NCBI GenBank assembly: GCA_914767715.1
Contig: OU612075.1
Location: 12,710,001-12,774,000, forward strand
Reading direction: 5' to 3'
Length of the DNA: 64,000 bases
Source: Membranipora membranacea
Taxonomy: Eukaryota; Bryozoa; Gymnolaemata; Cheilostomatida; Membraniporidae
The notes beneath the pieces are model-generated. The model was not told where the DNA came from, did no database searches, and worked only from the letters and a program-made list of their open reading frames with translations. Both the position numbers and the translations under genes were made by a program. Below, piece after piece: positions 23,341 through 36,900 of the stretch. Position 1 is the first letter of the stretch. Each line of letters opens with the position of its first letter.

Positions 23341-26300
23341 CTAGTCATCAAGCAGAGGTTGGGAGTGTTTGTAGATGTCCCTTCTTTTAGATTCTCTCCA
23401 GTAGACAAACTGAAAGTTGCAGTCAACGCTATACATGAGCTGAGCGAAGAACGCGAATACCTGTGAGAGAACAAAAAATGAAACAGGGTTAGGATGTGGG
23501 TGTTACTTTTAGTAGCTCAAAGTTAGATCAAGCATGATCCAATTTGCCAGCATTTAGGTTTTGAGCCGCTGCCAGTACAATGGGAAGGACCCAGCTGCAG
23601 GCAAATTGGATCAAACTTGTTCCAACTCAAAGCAGGTCTTGGATAACCAACAATAATGAGATAATGCATATAGTTGCTTTTTCAGTGCTGCTTTATTACT
23701 CATATCTCCTTAATATGGGACCGCTGATCAACTACATCATACCGAAATGAAGGTGAAGCAAATGTTGTATACATAATTACATTATTATTATATCAAGCCA
23801 AATTGGCCTAAGGTTGAAGCTGAGAATTTAAGTAAGAGGGTTTGAGGGTGTGAGGACTACCGTGAATTATGTATAGTTTTATTGTAGAGATATTATATAT
23901 ATAATAACTCTATCAGTTTCATACGACCAAGGGTGGGTAGCTTCATACAAGTGAGCTCCTACCTATAGACAGTTTTCTGAGCTCTGATTTAGGCCTCAAT
24001 TGTTGTCCTCTCTCCAGTTTGGTACTTTTAACCCACGCCGCATAGGAAAAACGTGCTGAAAAGAGGGTTATCTTGATAACCGCTTATAACAGGATAAAAA
24101 TGATTTTTGATTCAGAATCTGCAGCATTGAAAACTCATATGAACATAGTTTGAGAAATAATTTTAGTATTTGGATAGTCAATTATAGCATTTTCTGCCTG
24201 TTTTGCGGACAATTTGGCAGAATTTTTCATGAGTTTTGTCACTAAAATTAAGATTATCAACATTCAAGCCTCCAATGACTTGGAAACCCTGTCTCCCAGG
24301 GTTTTCAATGGTGCAGACTCTGAACCAAAACTCATTTTTATCCTAACATAAGCGGTTTTCAAGATAACCCTCTTTCAGCAGGTTTTTCCTATGCAGCATG
24401 GGTTAAAAATACCAAACTGGAGAGAGGACAACTTCGAATTGAGGCATAAATAAGAGCTCAGAAAACTGTCTATTATACCATGAAATATATGATAATTATG
24501 ATGAAACATTTACTCAAAAGTAAAATAATAGAATAACTTACACAGCAGCATATGGGTGGGTATCTCGGGTCAATCACAGCAAAGATAATGGCTACCATCG
24601 AGGTGATGAACCACAGAACTATCATGAATATGTGCAGGAAGAATTCCTGAAATGAAAAAAGGTCAATGGACGCCAAAAAAGACGAAATAGATGGAGTAAC
24701 CAAAAAGGAGTAGTCCTAGAAATAGATACTCAAAGAACGAGTAAATTTACCACATTTACCACAGTTTCATCGACGAGCTTAACCTGAGTTTTGGTTTCAA
24801 AGAACAACACGAGTCAATATTTGATTTGTTCAATAAGGAAATGAACTGAAACTACAAATAGCTCATGGATTAAAACCCCTATAGTCAGAAACTAATTTAT
24901 AACATTATTATTATTGAAACTAAACTTTTGTGTTGCGTTTGTACACATAGACAATAATCATTTACATGGAATGAGATCTTTTCCAGGTCATTGCATTCTG
25001 TATTCATGCTTATACAATTTGGTAACAATAGATACTGTATTGAGAGAGAAGAATTTGTTTAGCGTATAGTCTACTAAAGTGAAGGTGTTTTAGTATCTTT
25101 GGTGTAGGCCAAATGGTTTGCTGTTGAATCAGACTTCTATTCAAAAGATACATACTAGGTGTTGTACTCTTAGTACTACCAATGAACTCCCTCTCCTCTC
25201 TCTGAGCAATGAACTGCCTCATTGCTCTGAGGGAGTTCGTTGGTACTTCACTCATTGTAATTCTTTCAAAGTTACTAAATTCACAGGTTCTAAGGTGTTG
25301 AGTTTTACAGAACAAGTTATGACACTCTATCCTGCCACAATAAAGGCTGGTGGGCATATAATATAGGTGTCGCAACGTTGTGAAGGCAAGAAATTTTATG
25401 GCTTGAATGTGGAAGAGTTAACCTCATAAATAAGGGAATGGAAATCTGCTTGCCTAAAGTGAAACATTCGGACCAGAACTGACTAAGAAAATCAACTATC
25501 AAACCTAGATTGATGGTACTGCTACAATCTACACTGCAGAAAAGATTCACTGGCATAATAAGTTGTAGAGAAGTATGATCGAGATCATATGTGAACATCT
25601 AACTCCCAAATCAGCAGCTGTATAATTTCCAATCGCAACTGGACTAATTAAGCCACTGATAAAATCTGCATCCCAAAGCCTACACAATGAATACCTGAAA
25701 AGGTTATTCACATTACAACATAGGGTTGTATATATCAGGCAGTAAGGCATCTCCAATTACTATCTGATTCACACAACTGGCTAGCAGCTTCCTCTAATAG
25801 TAAATAGTTGAATAGGATGGGAAATAACATTTCGGATGATTGCCTTTACTGAGAGTAACTGAGCAATGAACTCCCTCATTGAACTGAGTCATCTTGCTAG
25901 GTGACTAGCTGTTGGCATAGCAAGGCTGTCTCAGCGGAAAGTATTTTGAAAAAAAAAAAACACCATAAAACTAATAGTCTGTTTAACAAGCATGCAATTA
26001 GCCCTTGCAGTAGGTTGATAGTGAAGGAAAAAAGATATTCCTTCAATGTATTTTTGAGCATTCCCAAACCTTATGGTTGATAATAAATTTACTGATTCTC
26101 ATTCATTGCATCATTTCACAAGCCGTTTTATAATGATCATTACTACTAGTAACTTACAAAGCAGAACCATTTTCCAGATTTCTTGATGAGCACTATTACA
26201 CAGCAGAGGAGACACAGGAACAGTATGACAGTGATACATATCGACAGCAGGGCAGCAAATAGCACCCATATTGAGGGTCCGTAGCCATAGAACTCGTCGA

Positions 26301-27071
26301 AGAAGGGCAGTTTCGCCAGATTCTCCGGAGGGTTCTGCACCCAGATGATTGCAAACAGGAATACAAGTCCAGAGAACAACTGCAAAGAAGTGAGAAACAG
26401 TTGGGTTATTTTGTAAATTGAGTTATGTTTAAGAAAGTCATATCAAATTATACAGTGTTAAGTTCATTGCTACTATAATTGAAGGAGGGAAATATTGCTT
26501 AAATTTATGTAAAATGTAAAGAAGTGCGAAACAGTTGGGTTATTTTATTTTGTAAATTGAGTCACTTCTTGGTTCGAGATACAAAGCAAATGAAGGTATA
26601 TTAAATTCTAGAGTGTCAAGTAGGCCTCAATTCGACTGAGATTTAGGATATGTTGGTCAATTTCTTTTCAGTTTTTTTTCAATTGCATTCCCGAGAAATT
26701 ATCAGTTATTTACAAGGGAAAAAAATCTCTGAACAGTCACAAAACATGAAAACTTGGAGAAAAGCGGTATGGCCTAGGGTGGCGTTAGCAAGGAGTGTTT
26801 ATCATGGATGTAACTGGCTCATAAGTTTGTGGAGACTCATCTAAGACACGAAGACGTGGCAACTATTTAACAGCTATGTTGTATTTTCAGTAGCTTACAA
26901 GTTATAACTTACCAATTCAAATATCTTGATGACTATGGACATGCAGCGGTAGTATTGCCAGGAAGGCGGTTTGTTGGGGCTGTACTGTACATTGTCATAG
27001 ACACTCTTTGGCCTCTCCTTGCGCAAAGTCTCCTTCACCATTTTGAGAGATTTATCCAATCGACCAAACTG
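23341..27071 (-). CDS. Four-transmembrane MARVEL-like protein
   Basis: Minus-strand exons 27071-26913, 26379-26158, 24646-24542 and 23460-23341 join in phase 0. From the ATG at 27041, which has a good context (A at -3, G at +4), they give 191 residues. Four hydrophobic segments are seen: LFSGLVFLFAIIWV, WVLFAALLSICITVILFLCLL, FFLHIFMIVLWFITSMVAIIF and VFAFFAQLMYSVDCNFQFVY. Both ends are charged and probably cytosolic; the tail reads WRESKRRDIYKHSQPLLDD. The size and topology fit MARVEL-domain proteins such as the CKLF-like/CMTM group, which act in membrane apposition and vesicle traffic; this is by topology, not a diagnostic motif. The frame stays open for ten codons before the ATG to the acceptor at 27072, so coding could begin in an upstream exon that I did not find. 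Confidence 0.7.
23523..23625. repeat. Inverted pair of a dispersed 26-bp motif
   Basis: TTAGATCAAGCATGATCCAA... at 23523-23548 recurs in near-inverse form at 23600-23625 (GGCAAATTGGATCAAACTTG...). A third copy in direct orientation sits at 22224-22249. It may be the end of an old foldback transposon. Confidence 0.6.
23965..24473. mobile_element. Foldback MITE, copy 1
   Basis: The element starts ATAGACAGTTTTCTGAGCTC and ends GAGCTCAGAAAACTGTCTAT. Inverted arms continue well beyond 100 bp on each side (for example GGTTATCTTGATAACCGCTT against AAGCGGTTTTCAAGATAACC). It has no coding capacity. It lies in an intron of the MARVEL-like gene. A second copy is at 36143-36656, so this is a small non-autonomous element family. 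Confidence 0.85.
25182..25246. repeat. Short inverted repeat
   Basis: CCAATGAACTCCCTC at the left pairs with GAGGGAGTTCGTTGG at the right, inside an intron of the MARVEL-like gene. Related AATGAACTCCCTC strings occur near 25866 and, inverted, near 34957. Confidence 0.55.
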
Positions 27072-30000
27072 CTGTATTAGAAGTAAAATATGTCACAAAG
27101 TTGAACGCAATCAATTAAAGGTCGACTGAAATTATGCATAGATGGTTGATGATTCCACGTCCCAAAGGTTAGAATTGAAGTCAGGGTTTTAAAATGTAGA
27201 AGCTAGATTTTTCATCTACCCGATTAGCTAGACAATACTATAGGACACAAAGGCATGATATGTATGCCAGTATCATTAGGGAAAGTATTAGTGATAGCTG
27301 TTGCCATGGGTACAAATCAACTATGAAAGAATTTTGAAGTTGTTCCCAGGCAACACAGGAAATAATAACAAGAATGCTGAAATGATATTTCAGCTATGCT
27401 AGAACTCTCCCTTTCTTCTGAGGCTAATAACTGAGAAATTAATGACAACCTCAAATCAATCAAAATTTAGGCTGCATTGAAAAGACAAGATGAATTCCCA
27501 AATATCGGCCTGTGGTGGCTTGAAATAATATGTGACCACCAAAGCGACATATCCGTAAGAACCACAGTCAAGGTTTTCGGAAGGCCTTGGAGGCAAGACA
27601 TATGAAGTAAACAATAATGGTCATCATACGCGGTACATTAAAAACTGACACCACACACAGTGCTATCATTGATCATAGTGGACACTGAGGCCTCTGGGGA
27701 ACCAAATCACACCAACAACATCGTTTGTTTCATAATAAATAATCTGCTAAAGGCATACTGTTAGCAAGATATAGTCAAGGAACCCCTTTACGACCCAAAA
27801 AGCCCTGTTAGGCTACTGGGCCTTGAGTGGTCCACATCGAGGCCTGGCGCTGTAGCCAAACAGTTGGCTGCAGATTTCCTGCCTCTATTTCCCTCATCTT
27901 AGAAACGAATTATGGGCCGCCAAGTTAGTGGGGGTTGATCGCTAGTTTATTGTAGGCATCTTTCAACTTTATAAATAGAATGGTAGACCGTACAACTTTC
28001 TTAGCTTTGACAAATAATGGCTGACCCCTTTGCCCTGCATGCATTGCCAGATCAGACCATGTCTTGCTGAGTACACGCCCAGCACAAGCCTTGCTGTGGT
28101 ATGATTATTATCGTTGTGATTCACTGGTAATAATGAGAAAGTTTTGATATTGTTTTGCCATGTCTCAGAGTATAAGTAAGGGAGCCCTCAACAGAGGCTA
28201 CACACAAAACACAAATGGTTTTCATCTCAAATGTCATGAACCAGACAAGGAAGGTGACAGCTGGCAGCATGATCTGGAGTAGCATGCAGTAGATATACAT
28301 TCAATTCATAATGAGCCAAACATTATCCCCAATCAAGAACTGATCTGATCATGGACTGATTGTGTGCACAGGGAATCAGGCCTAGATATACTCCAGTCTG
28401 ACTCTTTCATCAATGCAGCAATTTATTTTTACTTTACTAACCTAATAATAATAATGTAAACTTTAGTTCATCACTGCTCAGAATTATCACCATAGTTTTG
28501 GGTAAATTATAATCCTTTAAACTTCAAAATGCCATAGGATGACAGTCAAAAATGTTTGCTCTACTAACCTCCTGTTGTACTGGATAAGCTGCTCAGCTGC
28601 CAGGCCCAGTCCCTCACTCTCCTGTCCTAGTCCAAAACAAACTATGAATCTCTCCTGGCAGATATCAAGTTACACAGGAAACACCATTTATGGTTTGTTA
28701 ATCACAAGGGGGTATGACGATAGCCCCTTCCTAGATATAAAACAGAACTGTGGAACATGGGTATAAAAGAGAACACAACTCAGTATAAAACAAGGAAGGC
28801 AACTTCATAACAAGAGCATTGGTGTATCACGTGATTAATAATACAGCTGCTCTGATTGGCTAGTAACCAGTGAAAAATGAATATAATTGACTTTTGTTGC
28901 TAATCAGCTCTTGTTCGGAGGGGTGGGAAGAGACCTTCAGTAAAAAGCTTTCTAAGGATAGACTGAGGCTATCGTTATGAGAAATCCACTCACTAAAATC
29001 AAGGGCTAACACCATGCCCTTGCTAAAACAAAATAGGCCCTACATATTAATAATTTAGGGTACATAGATGATTCGTACTGAGGACGATTCGTACGGACGT
29101 TTCGTACTTCCCAACTTTTTCTCATTTTTATTTATTTTATGATGGCACAACTCCTTATGAATTCTCATATAGCCTTTTATGGGGCCAAAAATAGAGGCTA
29201 AAAAAAATTGTTGCTCTTTTTTTTTCTTTAGATACATCAATAACACTCAAAATTTCCTGATAATTCCAAATATGACATCAGAACTTGGGTAGAAACAGAG
29301 GTTCGAAAATTATCACTGTTCTTTTGACACCCCACTCTATTTTTTCAGTCGATTATTTTTCTACTTAAGCATCATTATTACTAGGCATGTCGACACAAAT
29401 ACAAGCGAATCGTTTTTAGTTTCTCATAATTTTTATATATGATATCTCACTGTAGCATAAAATATAAGCATGATCATTGATAGACCAATATATAGAAAGG
29501 TAATCATAAAATCTCCACAACATTTCATCAATAAAGTCTGCAATCAAGGTCTCATGTCACATATTATTTTCGTGAATTCAATACACTTAAAAAATACATT
29601 ATGTATCAACAAGAGGAAGTAAAACAAAACATAAAACAGTGAAAAAACACTGAGAAGCAGCAAGGTACTGTAAACAATCAAGAATATGACAGTTGGCTGA
29701 CTTCCATAAACAAGTTTAATGCTGTCTGGTGATGTCTCTCTTAATCCTCCCAAGGTAAAGCTCATTCCCATTGCATTCTTGGAGGAGCAACAGTAGCTTT
29801 GTTGTACATAACTGACATATCAACATAACCAATCTCAAAGTCCCTTCCTTCATCATGTACCTCAAACAACACACCTATCAAAGTTAACTGAAAATTGAAA
29901 ATAACATAACTCAATACTTATGGAGTCGTTTGCTCTTCTTACATGAGAGGATAAAGAAACACCATTGCTATTTGTCACATAGAAGAAATATTTATGCAAG

Positions 30001-31600
30001 ATCGAAGCTTTAAAACATGTAGATATTACACAACATATTTATCTATGAAGAGTTGTATTTGCCATCCGTACTGTCAGACTTACTGATAAGTATATTGATG
30101 TCAATCCTGCATTCCAAGGTAAGCTTTCTCTGTTGAGTGACACTTCTTCATAGACAATCTCTACAATGATAAACCATTCCCCTGATGATGACATGAATGA
30201 ACATCATGAATAAACATGAACTGAAATTTTTTTGTTAAACAGGAAGTTTAACTTCATAAAATGACTGATCACATATAGAGTGATTCGAATGATGAGTGAT
30301 GAGCATGTGAAGGACTGGTCTCAAGAGTCTAACAGTGATGTGGAGGGGCGGCATAATGGCATAAAATGCAGGTAAAATGAGCAGTCCGCAAGTAAACAGA
30401 CGGCAAAACAACAGTTGTGATATAGGGTAAATCGTAAAAGCGGTTGATTTGAGTATATGACATTTCATTTCGCACTCTTTTAGTACTTACAGCATTTCTT
30501 AAGCATACCGTTGATGCAACCGAGATATGGGATATGTCGACTTCCTTGTCAATAAATCGCTCACTGCGAATTCTGGGTTAAGAACTCCTGATAAATTGTC
30601 AGCAGCCGGGGGATCACTCCTGAGATGCGACCTCTGAAAAATTGAATGCCCAATTATGTGGCTTGATATTTTGTTAGAAAATGAACAGACACACATCAGT
30701 AAAATCAAAACAAGACTGATGCGCAGTTAGTTGGTTATATTCTGAATACAAATTGGTACTTTGGTGTACCATGACTACTAACTTGACAAATGAGGACTGG
30801 AGAAGCCGCTTCCACTGATGAAGGCTCCAGGAATGTTTCAGGCTCGTCAATCGGTCCATGTCAGTCATCAAATAACTTGCCCTCCAAAATTACTGGAACC
30901 TCTCAAACAGAAGGATCTACAAGTATTAAAGAGCCATAAGAATAAGGGGATATTCCACAATTTAAGATTGGCAACATAGAGCTCTTATTGTGAAGGTTTG
31001 AATATGGGGTTACACCAGAAACAAGGACTAGACTAGCAGGGGTCCAACCATAAACATGCACCCAAGGTCACCAGGGACAGCCAATGGAAAATAAATTGTT
31101 CTCAAACCAGAGGGACTCAACTGGAGCAAGCCCTAGTTAGTAGCCATATTATAGCTACTAACTAGGGCTTGCTCCAGTTGAGTCCCTCTCAACTGGAGGA
31201 CAATTACTTCAAGTTCTTGGGAGAATGAGACTTACTTTAGGTATATGTTTACTCCTTGCTTTAACATCTAGACTGGGTGTATGAACAAGGAGTAAATTGG
31301 CAAGAATATAACATGGATGTTTATGTGCACAATAACAGTAAGCCTGTCTTACCAAATTTCAGTTGGAAGAGCCTGTGTCTGGTTTCCACACATGAGTCAT
31401 GACTAGTATGTAAAAGTATCTCCCTCACTCATGCTTATAAATGTATCTGCGCCTGCGCATTTGTACAGGAAGTACGAACTGACCTTAGTACGAACTGGAA
31501 GTACGAATGTGCACAAGTACGAAACGACATAGATTCTAATTTAGCTGTCACATAAGTACACGCTAGGGGTACATAGTAGGCATAGCACATGAATTGAGTT
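27072..31600. other. Long gene-poor stretch
   Basis: No coding exon could be supported on either strand. A hairpin is at 31109-31189. Short strings of the type GTACGAA recur around 29068-29110 and 31466-31530. A 5' UTR exon or promoter of the MARVEL-like gene should lie at the low-coordinate side but was not located. Confidence 0.4.
31109..31189. repeat. Perfect 36-bp hairpin
   Basis: The left arm 31109-31144 and right arm 31154-31189 are exact reverse complements around a 9-base AT-rich loop. Part of the arm (TCAACTGGAG) is repeated once more directly afterwards. Confidence 0.9.
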
Positions 31601-31654
31601 AAGTGCGGTGCAACAAATTTAAACAACCTAGTAAATATACCTTTAACACCCAGG

Positions 31655-32478
31655 AGCATGAAAGCCTCCCTAGATTAGTAGTAGCAATCAACAATCTCCC
31701 CAGTCATGTTGATTGCTCTGCTGGTCTATTTGCTGATGATACCCTGATGTACCAAAATGTAGACAACAGAAATGATGAGGAGAGATTTCAAGCCAACTTG
31801 GAGTCACTGAACACCTGGGCTAAAACCTGGGGGATGAGTTTTAATGCTAAGAAGTGTAAGATTATTGCCTTCCATCCCCAGAGAACAGTCCCAGAGTACA
31901 CTATGGACAATGTAGTGCTGGAGCACACAGATCACTGCAAATACTTGGGAGTGATACTGCAGTCAGATCTAAAGTTCACTGACCACATAGCCGACAAGAT
32001 CTGTAGCGCCAGAAAGCAGATTGGGATGATCAGACGAGCTCTCTACTGGGCACCGGAGAGAGCCAGACTGATTGCATACAAGTCTCTCTGCCTTCCTCAT
32101 CTGGAATATGCTTCCTGTGCCTGGGATCCTTCAACAAAGAGGGAGATCGAGGCACTCGAGATTGTGCAAAACCAAGGTGTGAGAATGATCTGTGGATTGA
32201 AGGGGAGGAGGGGTGTTACGGAAGCAAAGGAGAAATTGCAGCTGGATCAGCTAGATATTCGGCGGAAGAACTCTAGGGTAAAGCTCCTACATAAGGTACT
32301 GTCAAGAGAGGAGGCCCACCCTGCACTCTGCACATCCTACGATGAAATAATGAACAAGCCCCATACTACAGTCTCGACAAGATCACAAACACGGAACGAG
32401 CCACGCTCTATCGCTGCCACAGGGAACTGTTTTCATAACAGTTTTCTGCCCCGGACAATACGGGATATGAAAATCTAA
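31655..32478 (+). mobile_element. 5'-truncated non-LTR retrotransposon, reverse transcriptase C-terminal part
   Basis: An open frame of about 270 codons reads NNLPSHVDCSAGLFADDTLMY near its start. FADD is the catalytic reverse-transcriptase motif; LNTWAKTWGMSFNAKKCKI and YLGVILQSDLKFTDHI are typical of the palm and thumb parts of LINE (CR1/jockey-like) enzymes. The endonuclease and the first RT blocks are missing, as expected of a 5'-truncated insertion. The frame is unbroken to its stop at 32476-32478, so the insertion is fairly young. The residues before about 31655 look like host sequence. Confidence 0.88.
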
Positions 32479-32874
32479 AGACAATCAGAGGACAATACTA
32501 CTGATGCCCTACTGGATGGGTACATGTACCCACTCTGAACCCAAATGCCCTACCCATGGGATGGTATTCTGGAACAATGTCCAAACCTTACGTATTTATG
32601 TCCAAAAATTGAGGCACGCCCCTTACGCCCCCCTAGGCGGTCTAGCGTGATGTCGTCTTTGATGTAAGTTGTAAGTTGATGTAAGCAGTCCATGGGCCCC
32701 TGGGACTTACCTGTCTTTACTTTGCCAATGTCCAGTATGTGCCAATATCCAATACGGGTGGTTGACACTGGACATTAGTGAAGTCATGTAAGTCCCAGGG
32801 TCCCATGTAACAGTCCCTCCATGTTCAATTCAAGGCAAATTCATCAACCCTGATCACAGACAGCAGGTCACTGA

Positions 32875-33197
32875 CAGTTGATTTGATGAGTTGCAGCCTT
32901 GTGTGTGTGTGTGGTTTGTGTTTCTTGTGGTGAAGATGGGAAGCTTGCATGAACCAAGTTATCGCGGCTGTGGAGCTTCTGTACCCGCCAATTACGTTGC
33001 TCAGATGAGTCACTTCTCTCTCATTGGTCAGAATATTAACTTCTGACCAATGAGAGAGAAGTGACTCATCTGAGCAACGTAATTGGCAGGTACAGGAGCT
33101 CCACAGCCGCGATAACTTGGTTCATGCAAGCTTCCCATCTTCACCACAACAAACACAAACCAGACACACACAAGGCTGCAACTCATCAAATCAACTG
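32875..33197. repeat. Large near-perfect palindrome, arms about 158 bp
   Basis: The left arm 32875-33033 and right arm 33041-33197 are near-exact reverse complements around a 7-base loop (TATTAAC). Differences are a few substitutions and indels, mainly in a GT-rich part of the left arm (CA-rich in the right). It lies about 400 bp beyond the LINE fragment. Confidence 0.9.
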
Positions 33198-33932
33198 ACT
33201 GACTACTGCTCATACAGAACTGGACGGTGATTTGTGAGAGTTGTTGGTTGAAGTTGATCTGATCTTTATTGAGGTTTATGGGTAGGAAGAAGTTAGGGTA
33301 AATCCCAGATATGAGAGTAGGCATTGAACCCGGCACCTCTCGCTCGATATCTACGGCTGTGATCATTTGCGCTGTAAAAATACTCTGCTGTTATGCAAAA
33401 GCGTATGATCCTCCCTTCCAATATTCCCATTAACCCAAACCATAGTATCCAATACCCTTGCCCTAATCACCCCATGCGGTCTAGGAATCCGGTGTAAAAT
33501 CTAACAACCTACTTGAACTCCTAGCTTCAGATGCGAGTTTCTTTTTGACTGTAATATTTAGATGTACAAGCAATAAATGGCCTGGATTATTGGCAAAATC
33601 TGTCACTCCTATCATCAGAGTAGTTAATACATTGCCTTACTCTTAGCATAGGCATATATGACTTTTGTAGGCCCTGAGGATATGCGTAACAGGGGTGATA
33701 CAGCCTGCCTGCAGACTAACAGCAGCTTCGATCAGATAATGTTAGCTCTCCCTATTTCCCAAACTATATTGGCTCTGATATGATTGGCTGTTGATCCATG
33801 CTCTGAATGTGGGCCCTATTCTATCCCAGATATTTTTCTATCATCCTAATCAAGACTACCATACCTATCATACCATACATCTCTCTTTTAGGCTGCTGGC
33901 AAAAGTATCTAACTGAGAGTTTGGAATCAACC

Positions 33933-36900
33933 ATGGCTCAACACTCTAGTAGCCACAGCGACACCGATGAAAAGTTGAATTACAAGACAAAGCTTGTGGT
34001 TTCCGCTCCAAGTTTAGATAAGATAACACAGTATCTTGACGAATATGAGATCTGCAACACAGTGAAATACACCTATAGATTTAGGACTCTCGGTTTTGGT
34101 TGTGACAATTGTAAGTACAGTATATGTTCACAATTTCTTTCCTGAATTCTTTGTCTTTTCATGTGTACACATGCAAGAACTTAGTGTGATACTCAACTCA
34201 ACATAGCCTATGGCTTTAAAATTATAAGCAGTCACTAGGCCACGTCTGCTGATACAAGCTATTAACGAGCTATGTATTGGGGTTGCTATTACTGCTGAGT
34301 TTTATCGGTAATTTAAGTACAACCATCAGGGCAATTGTATAGTTGAAGAACTGATGCGTGTTTTGCAAGACCATAATCTTGCAATTGTAATCCAGGCTTC
34401 GGAAATTTCTATGGCTCCAAATCGTATTAGAACACAATTATGAAGCTTTTATTTTCAGTACCATGGAAGTCGAAAGATCTAGGAGACTCTATTCCGCAGA
34501 TACAATGGCAATCTGGACCCTATAATATACAATACACGGGACATCCATATATTATCGTAGGGACTAAGGGATACAACTGCTGCTTCGGAAAAAACCTAAA
34601 AAGTACAAGCAAAGGAAAGGTATTGTGTTAGATTGTGCACTCGAGGCATGTCTTCATCTGACTACCTCAGAGTTTTGTATAGTAGATTTTGTACACCATA
34701 GTACACATGTAGATATATCTTTTATTCCAATGAGTTATTGCAATGACTTATTGTTATGCCTTGCAATGTAATCTAAAGTCACCATCGGTTTCTTCAAGCT
34801 TTGAATGCTGTCTCATTTGGCATTCAAATCTCTGAATCAGCAAAATTAAATTTACAGAATTTTTATAATCAGTTTTCTCATTTTATCAGTAGTTGTCTTC
34901 TACTAGTTTGTTGGGAGATAACTCTCACCAATTGTTTCATGATGTGAATGGAATGAGGGAGTTCATTGGTGAATGCGAACATAAACATTTAATAACATTT
35001 TTATGTTTATTTTTGCATTAGTCTTATGTTAGAACAGACCATCACCGAAAACTGCCCGCTTGTTATATTTGATTTACCCTCACTGAAAATGAGGTTGTTT
35101 TGTGACAGTTTGTATTTTCAGAGGGTTAATCGAGAACCACGCAGATGTGGGTGTCCAGCACTAGTCAACATACAAGAAATACTAAGACTACAAAGTCACT
35201 CTGTAAGTAGGACAGCCACAGATGATAAAGTGCTTTGATTAATAGCAATTGAAGCAACTATTATTATTAGTATAAATGAATTTGAGCTCTATCTATAACT
35301 AGTATTTGTAATATGCTCCACATCCAGCTAAATTTTTCCAAGTTTTGATTGCAATCCGCTTTTGAACAGCAATATTATAAAAAGTGATCCATATCAACAT
35401 GATTGGGCGTAATTATGAGGAAGCCAGGCAGGGGAGACAACTTCTGAACATATGTTGTACATATTGGTTAAGTCAGGAAGAGTGGGTTTAGTCACTTTCA
35501 GTTTGTCAGTCTAACCACAGACAGTCACTCAGTTCGGCCAAGGGGTAGCAGCCCTGCCACATTATGCATACATGATGGAAACTTGTATTACTACTTGTAG
35601 CACTGGAAAGACGCTGTCCGGAGTTGATTGGTGGGATAAATGACTTGGACGGTTTAAGATTGTAAGTAACATTGAACTATATAATCTCATTCTAATCAAT
35701 GTTTTCCAGTTACCCGCGGATGTGCCCTATAAAGAGGTCACTAAACCTAAGAAAAAGGCTATGAATGAGATATTTAACAATGAGTTGAAACGACTTAAAA
35801 GTGGAATGCCGCCAGATGAAAGTTTCCGATGGACGAGAGAGTTTTACATGAACATACACTCACTCAACTCTCATAACCATGTTACAGGGGAGGTAAGACA
35901 ACTGAGAGATAGCATTTGTTGAAGCGTTGTTATGTACTTCCAGTTCTTCACCATTAGACATATAATTATTGAATGTGTTGCACAAGCAACCAGCCTGCAG
36001 TGTCATCATGGGGGAAAATGTGACGGCGGATACCAGCATAACCAATATCGAGTCCAATATTATTATTTACACAGACCTGACTCTTCTGTTACTGCCCGCA
36101 TTCAACAGCTTTCCAAATAGTAATATGAAATATTTTTACTGAATATACGGTTTTCTTAGCTCTGATTTAGGCCTCAATTCGGAGTTGTCCTCTCTCCATT
36201 TTGGTACTTTTAACCCACGCTGCATAGGGAAAACGTGCTGAAGAGAGGGTTATCTTAAAAACCGCTTTTAGTAGGATAACAATTATTTTTGATTCAGAAT
36301 CTGCAACATTGAAAACTCATATGGACATGGTTTGGGAAATAAATTTAGTATTTGGATAGTCGATTATAGCATTTTCTGCCTGTTTTGCGGACAATTTGGC
36401 AGAATTTTTCAGCAGTTTCATCACTAAAATTAAGATTAATCAACATTCAAGCCTCCAATGATTTGGAAACCCTGTATCACAGGGTTGGCAATGGTGCAGA
36501 CTCTGAATCAAAAATCATTTTTATCCTATCAAAAACGGTTTTCAAGATAACCCTCTTTCAGCAGGTTTTTCCTATGCGGCAAGGGTTAAAAGTACCAAAC
36601 TGGAGAGAGGACAGCTCCGAATTGAGGCATAAATAAGAGCTCAGAAAACTGTCTATCAGTCAGAGATAGTAATATAATTTCAGATTCGGGTGAGATGAGA
36701 TAATTTCAATTTTCTTTGGCCAGGTTAGAACAGGTGATCTAGGAGGATTTTTGTCGTACATAATCAAATATGAGTTCAGTTTGGACCAACAAGTCAGTCT
36801 TATCCTCAAAATCTCAAATAGCCTCCAATATTCAAAATAAATGTATGATTGTGGTATTTCTAGCCTGCAGGTCCTCATATGAGTGTTGATTACAGAGTAA

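Noticed and set aside
28563-28626. Possible upstream coding exon of the MARVEL-like gene (minus strand, with acceptor and donor consensus)
   Set aside because: The open frames end in a phase that would create stops in the next exon at 27071. It could at most be a 5' UTR exon.
32550-33366. Open frames on the minus strand in and around the large palindrome
   Set aside because: They mirror each other because of the inverted repeat and show no protein family likeness.
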